From: Bacteroidia bacterium
Lineage (GTDB): Bacteria; Bacteroidota; Bacteroidia; SXHM01
DNA length: 64,000 nucleotides
Assembly: GCA_022072225.1 (NCBI GenBank)
Contig: JAJVIC010000002.1
Location: 632,304 to 696,303 of the forward strand
Direction: 5' to 3'
In this document: piece after piece, positions 26,928-35,014 of the stretch
How positions within the stretch are numbered: position 1 is the stretch's first letter
How the letters are laid out: every line of letters begins with the position of its first letter
Notes under the pieces: generated by a model
Seen by the model: the letters and a program-made list of their open reading frames with translations, nothing else
Told to the model about the DNA's origin: nothing
The model's database searches: none
Made by a program: the position numbers and the translations under genes

Positions 26928-26955
26928 TAATTAATTAATAATCAATTACTAATAA

Positions 26956-28206
26956 ATGAAATCATTTTTAACAACTGCAACTGTCCTGCTGATAGGTAAC
27001 TCAGTTGCAATGGCGCAGGCAGGAAAGGTAACCAGTGCTTACAATTACCTGACTTCTTATCAGCAATACAAAGATGCAAGTGACCTGCGTGAGGCCGTAG
27101 ATTACATTGAGCCTGCCACCACCAATGAAAAAACAATGCTGAGTGCTAAAACCTTTTATTACAGAGGTTTGATTTACCATGCTATCTATCAGGACAGCAG
27201 CGAGAAAGCAAAAACTATTGTGGCTGAGCCGCTGACTTTAGCCGCTGACTCATACATTAAAACCTTGGAATTAGATGCTAAAAAGGAGTATGCCAAAGAT
27301 GTAGTGGCCAGATTGTATGTATCTGCCAACCAGTTTTATAACATGGGTATTAACGAATACAATGTAAAGAAAAACAACCTTAAAGCAGTTGAATATTTTG
27401 AAAAAGTATTGCAGATAAACAATGTTCCTGCGGTAGCAGCCGGTGCCAACAAAGCTGACATGCCTTACTATGGTTTCTTAGATACCAATGCAACCAGTCT
27501 GGCTGCTGTAGCTGCTTTTGAAATGAAAGACTACGATAAGGCTAAAATGTATTTCCAGGTAATGATTGACAAAGGTTTCCGTGCAGGCCGACCATATACC
27601 AATTTAGCTCAAATACATAAAGCGCAGGGTAATAATGATGCTATGATGGAAGTAATCAAACAAGGTAGAGCTAAATTTCCTGATGATGCAGCCTTAATTA
27701 TTGAGGAATTAAACTATTATTTATCAACCGGTAACGATAAAGAAGCAGAAGCAAATCTGCAATTGGCTATTACAAAAGACCCGAACAATCATCAATTGCA
27801 TTTTGCATTAGGAAGTATTTATGACAAACTGTCAACACCTGAAGATGCAGCTAAAAAGCCTTCAAAAGAAGAATATCAGGCGTTAAGAAAGAAAGCAGAA
27901 GCAGCTTACCTTAAAGCTATTGAAATTAGCCCGGATTATTTTAATGCGATATACAATCTGGGAGCATTATATTTTAACGAAGCAGGTGATATTTTAAAAA
28001 CTGCAGGCGATATAAGAGATAATAAAGTTTACGAACAGGAAACCAAAAGAGCAGAGGGTCTTTTAGCAAAAGCATTGCCTTATTTGGAAAAAGCACATCA
28101 ATTGGATGCAAAGGACAAAAACACACTAATTTCTTTAAAGGAATTGTATTTCCGCAACGGAAACGAAGCGAAGTATGCTGAGATAAAAGCCTTGATTGGC
28201 AAATAA
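26956..28206 (+). CDS. Secreted TPR-repeat protein
   Basis: The 416-residue product has a signal peptide (MKSFLTTATVLLIGNSVAMAQ) and then repeated helical hairpins of TPR type, for example residues 130-190 with EYNVKKNNLKAVEYFEKVLQ and 300-340 with EAAYLKAIEISPDYFNAIYN, and a clear last repeat ending YLEKAHQLD. Predicted role is a periplasmic or outer-membrane scaffold; no enzyme domain is present. It follows gyrA by 28 bp, so it may be read through from the gyrA promoter. A strong rho-independent terminator follows its stop. Confidence 0.82.
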   Translation: MKSFLTTATVLLIGNSVAMAQAGKVTSAYNYLTSYQQYKDASDLREAVDYIEPATTNEKTMLSAKTFYYRGLIYHAIYQDSSEKAKTIVAEPLTLAADSYIKTLELDAKKEYAKDVVARLYVSANQFYNMGINEYNVKKNNLKAVEYFEKVLQINNVPAVAAGANKADMPYYGFLDTNATSLAAVAAFEMKDYDKAKMYFQVMIDKGFRAGRPYTNLAQIHKAQGNNDAMMEVIKQGRAKFPDDAALIIEELNYYLSTGNDKEAEANLQLAITKDPNNHQLHFALGSIYDKLSTPEDAAKKPSKEEYQALRKKAEAAYLKAIEISPDYFNAIYNLGALYFNEAGDILKTAGDIRDNKVYEQETKRAEGLLAKALPYLEKAHQLDAKDKNTLISLKELYFRNGNEAKYAEIKALIGK

Positions 28207-28224
28207 CCACTTTTAGTAAAAACA

Positions 28225-28260
28225 GAAAAGGGAGAATGAGTAAAACAATTCTCCCTTTTC
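28225..28260 (+). terminator. Terminator after the gyrA-TPR pair
   Basis: GAAAAGGGAGAAT (28225-28237) pairs perfectly with ATTCTCCCTTTTC around a 10-base loop. The stem is followed by an AT-rich stretch rather than a pure T-run. Confidence 0.8.
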
Positions 28261-28281
28261 ATTTGTTAAGCAACTTAACAT

Positions 28282-28307
28282 AATGTTTATTATAAGTAAT
28301 AAACATT
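28282..28307. other. Perfect 11-bp palindromic arm pair
   Basis: AATGTTTATTA (28282-28292) is mirrored by TAATAAACATT with a four-base loop, and a second small stem (GTTAAG-CAA-CTTAAC) lies just left at 28265-28279. Located between the TPR gene terminator and the stop of the leftward DUF4256 gene, they may together terminate the latter, although no clear T-run follows. An operator is an alternative. Confidence 0.5.
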
Positions 28308-28336
28308 GCCTATATAATTGATTATTATTGTATTAT

Positions 28337-28897
28337 TTAAACTGGTAATGCTCCTCTAAATGCTCTGGAAGCATAATATGATTCTGCTCCGTTGTGATAA
28401 ATAAAGACCTGGCCGTATCGGAAATCAGCAAATACAGCTCCTCCCAGTTTGCGTATATTTTCAGGAGTTTTTATCCAGCTTGATGTTTTCGTGTCAAATA
28501 TTCCGAGTTGTTGCAATTCCCGGTATTGTTCTTCTGTTAAAAGTTCAATACCCATTTCGATCGCCTTACCTACAGCACTGTATTTAGGTTTGTGTTCTTT
28601 GCGTGATTGCAATGCCTGATTATCATAACAACAACTTCTGCGTCCCGCAGGGCTTTCTGCCGAACAATCATAAAAAACATATTCACCGTTATTTTTATCA
28701 AAAGCTACAACATCTGGTTCGCCACCGGTGATTTCCATTTCATTCAGTGACCACATTTTTTCAGGTTGTTTTTCAAGCCTTGCCTGAACAGATGACCATT
28801 GTAGACCTTTATGGCGACTCATATTTTTTTCAAAACGGTTTTTCAGGGTATTTAGCAAGTCTTTATAATGTTGTGGCGACAAAATTTTTTTAGACAT
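28337..28897 (-). CDS. DUF4256-family protein
   Basis: The 186-residue cytosolic product matches the DUF4256 layout end to end: LLNTLKNRFEKNMSRHKGLQ (15-34), ITGGEPDVVAFD (57-68), YDCSAESPAGRRSCCYDNQA with paired cysteines (75-94), KAIEMGIELLTEEQYRELQ (about 107-125) and the end GGAVFADFRYGQVFIYHNGA. It is a small widely distributed family without a defined role that I know of; the conserved Asp/Cys/Arg cluster could be catalytic. It is transcribed leftward, 56 bp after the E2-like acyltransferase gene. Confidence 0.85.
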   Translation of the reverse strand: MSKKILSPQHYKDLLNTLKNRFEKNMSRHKGLQWSSVQARLEKQPEKMWSLNEMEITGGEPDVVAFDKNNGEYVFYDCSAESPAGRRSCCYDNQALQSRKEHKPKYSAVGKAIEMGIELLTEEQYRELQQLGIFDTKTSSWIKTPENIRKLGGAVFADFRYGQVFIYHNGAESYYASRAFRGALPV

Positions 28898-28953
28898 ATT
28901 GATTATTTCTATTGTTTGGACTTGGTAATTTAAGGCTGTTGCAGTAAAAACGG

Positions 28954-29766
28954 TTAATATGGATTATTGAAATAAACTTTTAAGGCCTTCATCATTTTTG
29001 AAGCCCCTACGCCATCAACCAAACGGTGGTCCATGGTTGCGCAAACGGGTAAAACATCAATTATTTCTACTGTACCATCGATGACTACCGGTTTGTGTTC
29101 AATTTTTCCGATAGCTACAATAATAGGACATTGTACATATGGCATAAGCGGAGCAAAACCACGCTGTATGCCTAACATACCCACGGAAGTAACCATTGCA
29201 CTGCCAAAAGCATCTTGCGGAATACCAAGCGCAGGCGACCAAATATTTAGTTGATAGGCAATAAAACTTACCATTTTTTGCATCCAACCAATCATAAACG
29301 TAGGGATGTATTTCATTACCTCGCCAAAACCGGCAAAATCATCTTCGCCTGCGCGAATGCGCAACACACGCTTTTTTATCTCGTCATGAATTTGTTCCAA
29401 ACTTTTGTTGTTGCAGTCGCGAATAGTAATTCCAGTAAGTGTATCACCCGAGTCATCGGGTGCCACCTGAAAAAAAATATCTACTGTGTTACGATGGTAG
29501 ATGCGTCCGAAACGGATAACTCCGTTTACCTTAGCATAACTTGCAATGGCAACCGCTACGCCTTTTGCTGCGATTGCAGTAGGCGAAATTTTTTTCCCTT
29601 CAGCCATCAATCGGCTGCTGACTTCTAATAATGGACGGGCGTCAAAATCCATCCAACCATAAAAACTTGCTTCTTCAGATGTGCGCCAAGTGCTGATAGC
29701 CAACTTGCGCCAGCGACTCATCGGCTTGTAAGGTTGAAAATTAATATTGCGCTTAAAAAATGACAT
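28954..29766 (-). CDS. Stand-alone E2-type acyltransferase catalytic domain
   Basis: The 270-residue product is a chloramphenicol-acetyltransferase-fold domain of the 2-oxoacid dehydrogenase E2 type. The active-site motif MDHRLVDGVGASKMMKALK (about 247-265, HxxxDG) is intact. There is no lipoyl domain, no E1/E3-binding domain and no neighbouring dehydrogenase, so it cannot act as a normal E2. It would be expected to transfer an acyl group from CoA or another thioester. It is the last of three short-spaced leftward genes and is near two lysophospholipid-acyltransferase-like proteins, which suggests a lipid or acyl-chain role by context only. Confidence 0.75.
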   Translation of the reverse strand: MSFFKRNINFQPYKPMSRWRKLAISTWRTSEEASFYGWMDFDARPLLEVSSRLMAEGKKISPTAIAAKGVAVAIASYAKVNGVIRFGRIYHRNTVDIFFQVAPDDSGDTLTGITIRDCNNKSLEQIHDEIKKRVLRIRAGEDDFAGFGEVMKYIPTFMIGWMQKMVSFIAYQLNIWSPALGIPQDAFGSAMVTSVGMLGIQRGFAPLMPYVQCPIIVAIGKIEHKPVVIDGTVEIIDVLPVCATMDHRLVDGVGASKMMKALKVYFNNPY

Positions 29767-29783
29767 TAAGCCGCAAAAATAGA

Positions 29784-30188
29784 TTATTCCTGCTCTTGGT
29801 AATCTCCGGGTTGGTCAGCCGCAACATTCTTATTCATCTCTTCTGCAGCCGTATTTTGCTCAGCCAGTGTCCAGTCATCGGTTTTGGTAGTTTGCAGCCA
29901 AACATTTCCCGACTTGCGGAAAACCTGCACCTGCAGCCCAAACTGCTCGGCCATATCGCTTTCCAATTCCGATACTTTTATGCTGCTTCGTATGTGCAAT
30001 AAACCCTCTTTGGTATTCTTCTGCGCTTCAGCAATGGTAAGGTTGCTGTCTAACTGCGTTTTAGGTTTAGAGCCTTCGCCTTCTGTATGTGAAGTGTTGT
30101 AAAATTCAATTTTCAAAAAAGGATAATGTTCACTGAACTGTTGTTGTATGTCTTTTAGTTTTTCGTTTTTGTTGATTATAATTTCCAT
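29784..30188 (-). CDS. Small uncharacterised protein
   Basis: The 134-residue product has no signal peptide and no motif I can name. The first half alternates strands and helices (MEIIINKNEKLKDIQQQFSE), the middle reads QLDSNLTIAEAQKN, and residues 90-120 include VQVFRKSGNVWLQTTKTDDW, which looks like a beta-hairpin with a conserved SGNVW. The tail is acidic and disordered. It lies 17 bp upstream of the E2-like acyltransferase gene and is probably co-transcribed. Confidence 0.6.
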   Translation of the reverse strand: MEIIINKNEKLKDIQQQFSEHYPFLKIEFYNTSHTEGEGSKPKTQLDSNLTIAEAQKNTKEGLLHIRSSIKVSELESDMAEQFGLQVQVFRKSGNVWLQTTKTDDWTLAEQNTAAEEMNKNVAADQPGDYQEQE

Positions 30189-30258
30189 GGTGTATTATTT
30201 GTTTAGCTGCAAGAATACGGAATCGTTTTTATCCCGGTATGACCGTAATCATGTATTA

Positions 30259-30939
30259 TTATGCCGGACAGTTGGTCTCTAACCTCAACTGCAAATCTGC
30301 CAATACCAGTTTGCGCCATTGCTCACTGCCTTCAACAGCTGTATTAAACATAGCTTTGTAATTAGGAATTTCAAAAGTCTCTAAATTCATTTTTATCGTT
30401 TTAAACAACTTTGGAAGTCCTTCGCCAGGAATCTGAACATGGTGCAAACCGCCACTGTATGCAATTACCATTTGTCCTTTTTTGAGAAGGCTCAGAATAT
30501 CAACCACACCGCCACGAACGGTCATTTTTTTACCGTCAACATCCAAACCGTTTTTGCGTTTCATACGGCCTTCGGCTGCTATCAGTATTACGGCATCGTC
30601 ATAAATTGATTCCAGAAATTCGGTCCAACTGTCGTCACGCTTACGGGTTATTTTAGTCATTCCGGGGCTAAACAGTTTAAACAAAGTGCCTACTAATGGG
30701 CGATCAAGCGTTTTATCTGCTCCTGGTGCTACCATACGCTTACTTAACCTGCGCAAAAAGTGAGTGGGTAAAAAACTGAGAAACAAAACTTCCATCAGTG
30801 AGGTGTGGTTAAGAAAAACAATAAGCCGTACTTCTTTCCAGCGTATTTGTTCTTTTGGCCAGCCAATTTTAAAGCGGTAAAACAGGTTTGCAAAAACCTT
30901 GAACAAGTATAGAAAACTGAAACTGATAAGGCTTTTCAT
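30259..30939 (-). CDS. PlsC-like lysophospholipid acyltransferase homologue
   Basis: The 226-residue product opens with a hydrophobic segment (residues 1-22). NHTSLMEVLF (44-53) is the HX4D acyltransferase motif with Glu in place of Asp, and AAEGRMKRKNG (about 120-130) corresponds to the EGxR glycerol-phosphate-binding block. These two blocks define the PlsC/LPLAT fold, which moves acyl chains onto glycerolipids. The Asp-to-Glu change and the short length could mean altered substrate or weak activity. The gene starts 9 bp after the upstream fusion gene and is clearly in the same transcription unit. Confidence 0.7.
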   Translation of the reverse strand: MKSLISFSFLYLFKVFANLFYRFKIGWPKEQIRWKEVRLIVFLNHTSLMEVLFLSFLPTHFLRRLSKRMVAPGADKTLDRPLVGTLFKLFSPGMTKITRKRDDSWTEFLESIYDDAVILIAAEGRMKRKNGLDVDGKKMTVRGGVVDILSLLKKGQMVIAYSGGLHHVQIPGEGLPKLFKTIKMNLETFEIPNYKAMFNTAVEGSEQWRKLVLADLQLRLETNCPA

Positions 30940-30948
30940 AAATTTAGG

Positions 30949-32781
30949 TTAAACAGCAATGCTCTTTTTTTCTTGTCTTACCTGTTCTGCGTATTGGATA
31001 AATTTATCAATAATTTTAGTGGTATCCTGTGGGTTTATCATGTGGTATAGGTGCTCGCGAAACAGGTTCCGTTCACTGCTGTTGGTTATATCCATTACTT
31101 CGGTAAGTTCGCTTCCTTCATAAATTCCGTGAACATATTTTGCTACTCCGTCACGTTCGCTTTTCAGTATCAGAACGGGAATATTGTTTTGGGGCATGTT
31201 GTACATATGCAATTCATCGTCAAAGTTTTTTGAAACCTCTAAAGCCGAATGTATTTGTATGGCAAATACCTTAGCCGGCAAGCGGTTTAGTGCCTGTTCA
31301 ATAGGTATTCGGTTAAGATGTGGTAACGAGTCTAAGTTGCTCATCAGATACACAATTCTTGCCTTCAGCGATTTCCAGATACTGTCGCGCATACCTGAAT
31401 CAGCGCCAATAAGCCATTCGGTAAGATTAATACCGCGTCTGCGCACCGATCGTTTACTGTCCCATGGAATAATAGCGCGTGCTGCCGCAAACATGGCGCG
31501 TTCCGCAACTCCGAGTTTTGAAGGAAGAATAACATCATCCATAAAGCCAAGCAGCGCATGTTTGGCCTGTATTCCGAAAAAGGGATTTGCTCCTATGCGT
31601 CCGCAGAGGTATTGCTTTATTCCTTCCAGTTTATCCAGTGCACGGTCCGCCATAAGGAAATAAATATTTGCCATGCTATGATCAAAAATGTAAACAGCAT
31701 GTCCGCTCTCTCCAAAGTATTTTACCACCGCATCTATATTATACACTACAAACTGAGAGTATTGTACCGGAGGCAAATCATTTGGAATTGTACCATAGTG
31801 CATTGCCGCAGCAATGTATTTGCGTGAAGGTATGGCAGCCAGTAAACCGTCAAATGTGTTGAGCCCCATAAAACCGTGTATAAATACAATAACAGGCAGT
31901 TTTTTGCGTGCACTCTCGTCATATTCTTTTGCCATATCAACACGTATGGTAGTTGGTCCGTAACGGGTTTGGCGTATTACTTCAATCTGAGGCCAGGTAA
32001 GGGCTTTGTCGTCAACATAAACGGTAAGGCGTTGCTGAACATTATTCATGTAGCGCAAAAAGCCGGGGCTTTCATTTTGTTTTGCCCAGCGGTAATAGAG
32101 CCAGGCCAGTGGTCTTCTTTTATCGGCTTTGGTGGCTAGAAATGCAATCTGTTCCGACTTATTGATAAAGTCAGGGGTAAACGTAATTTCTTTTTCGTTT
32201 TTTTCGTCTTCTACCACTACGGCAATAGCTTTTGATTCAAAAGCAGAAGAATGTCTGCTGATACCGGCTACCTGCCCTGCGGGATTGCAGGCCAGAAAAA
32301 CATAATCGAGTCCGTTTTTATTGTTTTTTTTCAGGTAGCTTCCCAGTAGTTCGTTCAGTCCTTGTGTGTAGGCTTCAATGTTTTCGCGGTCAAGGTTGCG
32401 ACCTATTATCTGGTCTTTGCGAATGCGTTCGGTGCGCAACAGTTGTTTCAGAAATTCGGTAGCATCTGTAACTCCTTCAACCGAACGTTGCGATTTTAGT
32501 TTAGAATTTACAAAGGTGTATCGCAAAAGATCAGGCTTCCATAAGTCGCGGTAGTGTTCCAGCAGGTACTTATAAACACCGGCCGGAGATTTTCCGTGAG
32601 AAAGTCCAACTAAATAAGGCTGGCCATTAGCGGTGGCTTTATTGGCATGTTCAATAAAATCAAGGGCTACAGCCTCGTCAAACTTAATTTTGTCTTTAAA
32701 GTATTTTGTTTCGGGAACAGTATTGTCGGGCAACTCATACGAAATGTTGTTGTCAACATTTGCTTTTTCTTTTTTCTTCAT
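30949..32781 (-). CDS. Fusion of a NagB/6PGL-like domain with a divergent alpha/beta-hydrolase
   Basis: The 610-residue protein has two parts. Residues 25-250 look like the glucosamine-6-phosphate deaminase/6-phosphogluconolactonase fold: VGLSHGKSPAGVYKYLLEH (58-76) matches the phosphate-loop region, but the usual GxGxDGHTAS motif is replaced by ACNPAGQVAGI (164-174), so the standard catalytic residues are missing. Residues 290-600 look like an alpha/beta-hydrolase: LPVIVFIHGFMG (295-306) is the oxyanion-loop HG motif, and the nucleophile elbow reads FDHSMAN (366-372), i.e. DHSMA where GHSMG is usual. A conserved late histidine is plausible in REHLYHMINP. The role is unknown. It is co-transcribed with the PlsC-like gene and is divergent from a second lysophospholipid-acyltransferase-like gene, which supports a lipid-linked role. 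Confidence 0.7.
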   Translation of the reverse strand: MKKKEKANVDNNISYELPDNTVPETKYFKDKIKFDEAVALDFIEHANKATANGQPYLVGLSHGKSPAGVYKYLLEHYRDLWKPDLLRYTFVNSKLKSQRSVEGVTDATEFLKQLLRTERIRKDQIIGRNLDRENIEAYTQGLNELLGSYLKKNNKNGLDYVFLACNPAGQVAGISRHSSAFESKAIAVVVEDEKNEKEITFTPDFINKSEQIAFLATKADKRRPLAWLYYRWAKQNESPGFLRYMNNVQQRLTVYVDDKALTWPQIEVIRQTRYGPTTIRVDMAKEYDESARKKLPVIVFIHGFMGLNTFDGLLAAIPSRKYIAAAMHYGTIPNDLPPVQYSQFVVYNIDAVVKYFGESGHAVYIFDHSMANIYFLMADRALDKLEGIKQYLCGRIGANPFFGIQAKHALLGFMDDVILPSKLGVAERAMFAAARAIIPWDSKRSVRRRGINLTEWLIGADSGMRDSIWKSLKARIVYLMSNLDSLPHLNRIPIEQALNRLPAKVFAIQIHSALEVSKNFDDELHMYNMPQNNIPVLILKSERDGVAKYVHGIYEGSELTEVMDITNSSERNLFREHLYHMINPQDTTKIIDKFIQYAEQVRQEKKSIAV

Positions 32782-32889
32782 TCTGTTGAATTAATTCGGT
32801 TTGAAAGTAGAAATTATATCTACTGCAAACAATGCTTTTCGATGAAACAATGCTTTTGAATAATGAAGCGCTGATTAGTGCATTTATTT

Positions 32890-32897
32890 TAGATTTG
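32890..32897 (+). promoter_or_regulatory. Candidate -7 box of the rightward acyltransferase
   Basis: TAGATTTG is a perfect TAnnTTTG match 13 bases before the start codon. A TTTTG at 32854-32858 is too far away to be its -33 partner, so only the -7 box is supported. Confidence 0.4.
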
Positions 32898-32910
32898 CAG
32901 GATATTAAAC

Positions 32911-33720
32911 ATGTCGCAAGAACTCGGGAAATCATTTAATGCAAAGTTGGTAAGTAATGCTGCAAAGCTTTACCTGCCGGTGCTTGAAAAATACCATCGT
33001 GCCCGGTTTTTGGGGCTCGAAAACATTCCTGAAACTCCTTTTCTTGGAGTTGGAAACCATGGCGGCATGCACTTTATGCCAGAGTCATTGTTGTGGCTTA
33101 CTAAGTACCACAGCATGAATCCGGATGTGCATATGGTTACCCTCATCCACAATCTGTCGCACAAGCTTGGCAAGTTTTTAAAACTGCCGCTTTCTGATTT
33201 CGGATTGATAGAAGCAAATCCTGAAAAAGCATTGCAGGCTTTGCAATCGGGCTTTGCGGCTACGGTTTATCCCGGCAGCGACCGTGATAATTCAAAACCT
33301 TTTTCGGAGCGCAACAGGATTGATTTTTTTGATCACACCGGTTATGTAAAACTTGCTCTTAAAGCGCAGGTACCTATACTTCCTGTTGTTGGTATTGGAG
33401 GTGCCGAAACGGTTTTTGTTGCTTCAAGTGGCGAAAAAATTGCAGAGGCAACAGGTCTGAAAAAATTTCTGAAACTTCATACCTGGCCTGTTTACTGGTC
33501 GTTTCCGGGTGGATGGCATATTGGGCATCTGCCCTATTTTTCGCTGCCGCTTCCTTCGCAGATTACAATCAGCGTGCTTCCCCATTATCCGGTTAATGAA
33601 TACAAACCGGAAGATGCAGATAATGCTGAAGTGGTTCAAAAAATAAATGCCGACATTATAAAAATGATGCAAGCCGAAATGGACAGACTTGCCAAAGGCA
33701 GAATACCAATTGTAGGATAA
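32911..33720 (+). CDS. Diacylglycerol-acyltransferase/LPLAT-type acyltransferase
   Basis: The 269-residue product matches the DGAT/MGAT-like lysophospholipid acyltransferase branch. FLGVGNHGGMHFMPE (44-58) is its HX4D-like motif (NHGG with a downstream Glu), and VYPGSDRDNSKPF (about 128-140) together with FDHTGYVKLALKAQVPILPV is the substrate-binding block. The PGSDRD form is characteristic of the diacylglycerol-acyltransferase branch. Membrane association is expected, although no clear transmembrane helix is present. It is divergent from the NagB/hydrolase-fusion operon, so both may be involved in one lipid pathway. Its stop abuts the stop of the convergent MazG-like gene. Confidence 0.75.
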   Translation: MSQELGKSFNAKLVSNAAKLYLPVLEKYHRARFLGLENIPETPFLGVGNHGGMHFMPESLLWLTKYHSMNPDVHMVTLIHNLSHKLGKFLKLPLSDFGLIEANPEKALQALQSGFAATVYPGSDRDNSKPFSERNRIDFFDHTGYVKLALKAQVPILPVVGIGGAETVFVASSGEKIAEATGLKKFLKLHTWPVYWSFPGGWHIGHLPYFSLPLPSQITISVLPHYPVNEYKPEDADNAEVVQKINADIIKMMQAEMDRLAKGRIPIVG

Positions 33721-34131
33721 TTACTTATCCAGTATACCTTTAATATCAGGCTTGAAATAGCGGTTGCTTTTCAATATTTTTCCGTCTTCGCGGAAAATGG
33801 GATTTCCGTTTTCGTCTAACTTACTCATGTTACTGCGATGGATTTCGTCAAACACTTCGTCAATTTTATGATGCAGTCCGTGTTTTAAGATGGTTCCGAA
33901 AATAATGTAAAGCTGGTCGCCCAGGGCATCAGCTATTTCAGTAATGTCGCCCTTGCGGCAGGCTTCAAGATATTCTTCTGTTTCTTCTTTTATAAGATTG
34001 TAGCGCAGCATGTAGTCGCGCTCTTCGGGTATTCCTATTTCGGTGGCATTGCCAATCTGAAACACCTCGTGAAACTCGTGCACACTCATAATTTTAGTAA
34101 TAATGCCGGTGTTCTTTTGGGTTTCGCTCAT
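33721..34131 (-). CDS. MazG-like nucleotide pyrophosphohydrolase
   Basis: The 136-residue product has the all-alpha NTP-pyrophosphohydrolase (PRA-PH/MazG-like) signature: YNLIKEETEEYLEACRKGD (about 44-62) with the EExxE metal site, and DALGDQLYIIFGTILKHGL (about 69-87) with the conserved ALxD. It would cleave a nucleoside triphosphate to the monophosphate and pyrophosphate, as in house-cleaning enzymes. Shortly before the end, SNMSKLDENGNPIF and REDGKILKSNRYFKPD are as in the phage-type nucleotide pyrophosphohydrolases. It lies 6 bp after the stop of the upstream lipoprotein gene and is probably co-transcribed with it. Confidence 0.85.
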   Translation of the reverse strand: MSETQKNTGIITKIMSVHEFHEVFQIGNATEIGIPEERDYMLRYNLIKEETEEYLEACRKGDITEIADALGDQLYIIFGTILKHGLHHKIDEVFDEIHRSNMSKLDENGNPIFREDGKILKSNRYFKPDIKGILDK

Positions 34132-34137
34132 GGGTGT

Positions 34138-34923
34138 TTAGTTGTGGTAAATAAATTTATTGTTCTTGCGCAGTTTGTCGTCCTCATCGTATTCGCGCGA
34201 GGTATCAAGTTGCCCTTTGTTGTTGTAAGTATATTCAATGTAGCTTATACGTTTACCCGAATAATCATAAACTGATGAGCGAACAATGTTGCCATCGGTA
34301 TTAAACTCAAACACATCGTAGCCGGTAAAAATATGTGAGCCGGTATAGTGGTTATGACGCTCTGAGCCATTTACAAAGTATTCAATATTGGTATAGTTAA
34401 GCAGTTCGCCCGCAGCCGAGTAAAGCGATTTGCGGTAAAGATTGGTTTCGCCATTGTAGTATTGATAAACCGTGTAATTCTCAAGCTGATTGTGGTTATA
34501 GGATGATTCTTTTTTCAGCAACGTGTCATTATACTCATATTGTTTGTAGGCTACCTCTACCCCATTCTCAATGTGATATACATTACTCAGATTCTGGAGC
34601 GCATCGTAGAGGTATTCTTTTTCGGTCAATAAATTTCCCTGAGCATCATAGGTGTTTTCAGTAGAAATTTTTTCACCGGCATACGTAAAGGTGTCGTACC
34701 TTTTCAGTTCTCCGTCAGTTGATTGGTATTCTCTGCGCACAAGCTGTTTATCACTGTTATAGTAATAAGTAAGGTATCCGATGGTTTCATTGTTTTCAAA
34801 CCTGAACTCTTTGCAGAGCAGGCCTTCCATGCCGGGCGCGTTATCGCAAGGTGAAAACTCATCAACGCTGCAGGAGGAAAGAAATACAAAAAGTATAAAA
34901 GCGAACGGGTAAAAATGCTTCAT
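34138..34923 (-). CDS. Lipoprotein with Rhs-like/YwqK-like beta-repeats
   Basis: I place the start at 34923 (MKHFYPFAFILFVF), which gives a lipoprotein signal with lipobox SSC; the longer frame would begin with an unlikely N-terminus and overlap the divergent gene. The mature 240 residues consist of short repeats of the type YYNSDKQLVRREY, TYAGEKISTENTYDAQGN, EYTYNNKGQLDTSREYDE, similar to the strands of Rhs/YD-repeat and MORN-like proteins. Such repeats are common in envelope proteins of Bacteroidota; a structural or binding role is likely. It is divergent from the secreted phosphatase gene and precedes a MazG-like gene. Confidence 0.72.
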   Translation of the reverse strand: MKHFYPFAFILFVFLSSCSVDEFSPCDNAPGMEGLLCKEFRFENNETIGYLTYYYNSDKQLVRREYQSTDGELKRYDTFTYAGEKISTENTYDAQGNLLTEKEYLYDALQNLSNVYHIENGVEVAYKQYEYNDTLLKKESSYNHNQLENYTVYQYYNGETNLYRKSLYSAAGELLNYTNIEYFVNGSERHNHYTGSHIFTGYDVFEFNTDGNIVRSSVYDYSGKRISYIEYTYNNKGQLDTSREYDEDDKLRKNNKFIYHN

Positions 34924-35014
34924 TGAAAACAATGACGCGAATTTATGAAATAAAGTAATTTGGAAATTCTTACGGTTTATTTCTATTTTTATCCGATAAT
35001 TCAATTCAAAATTC

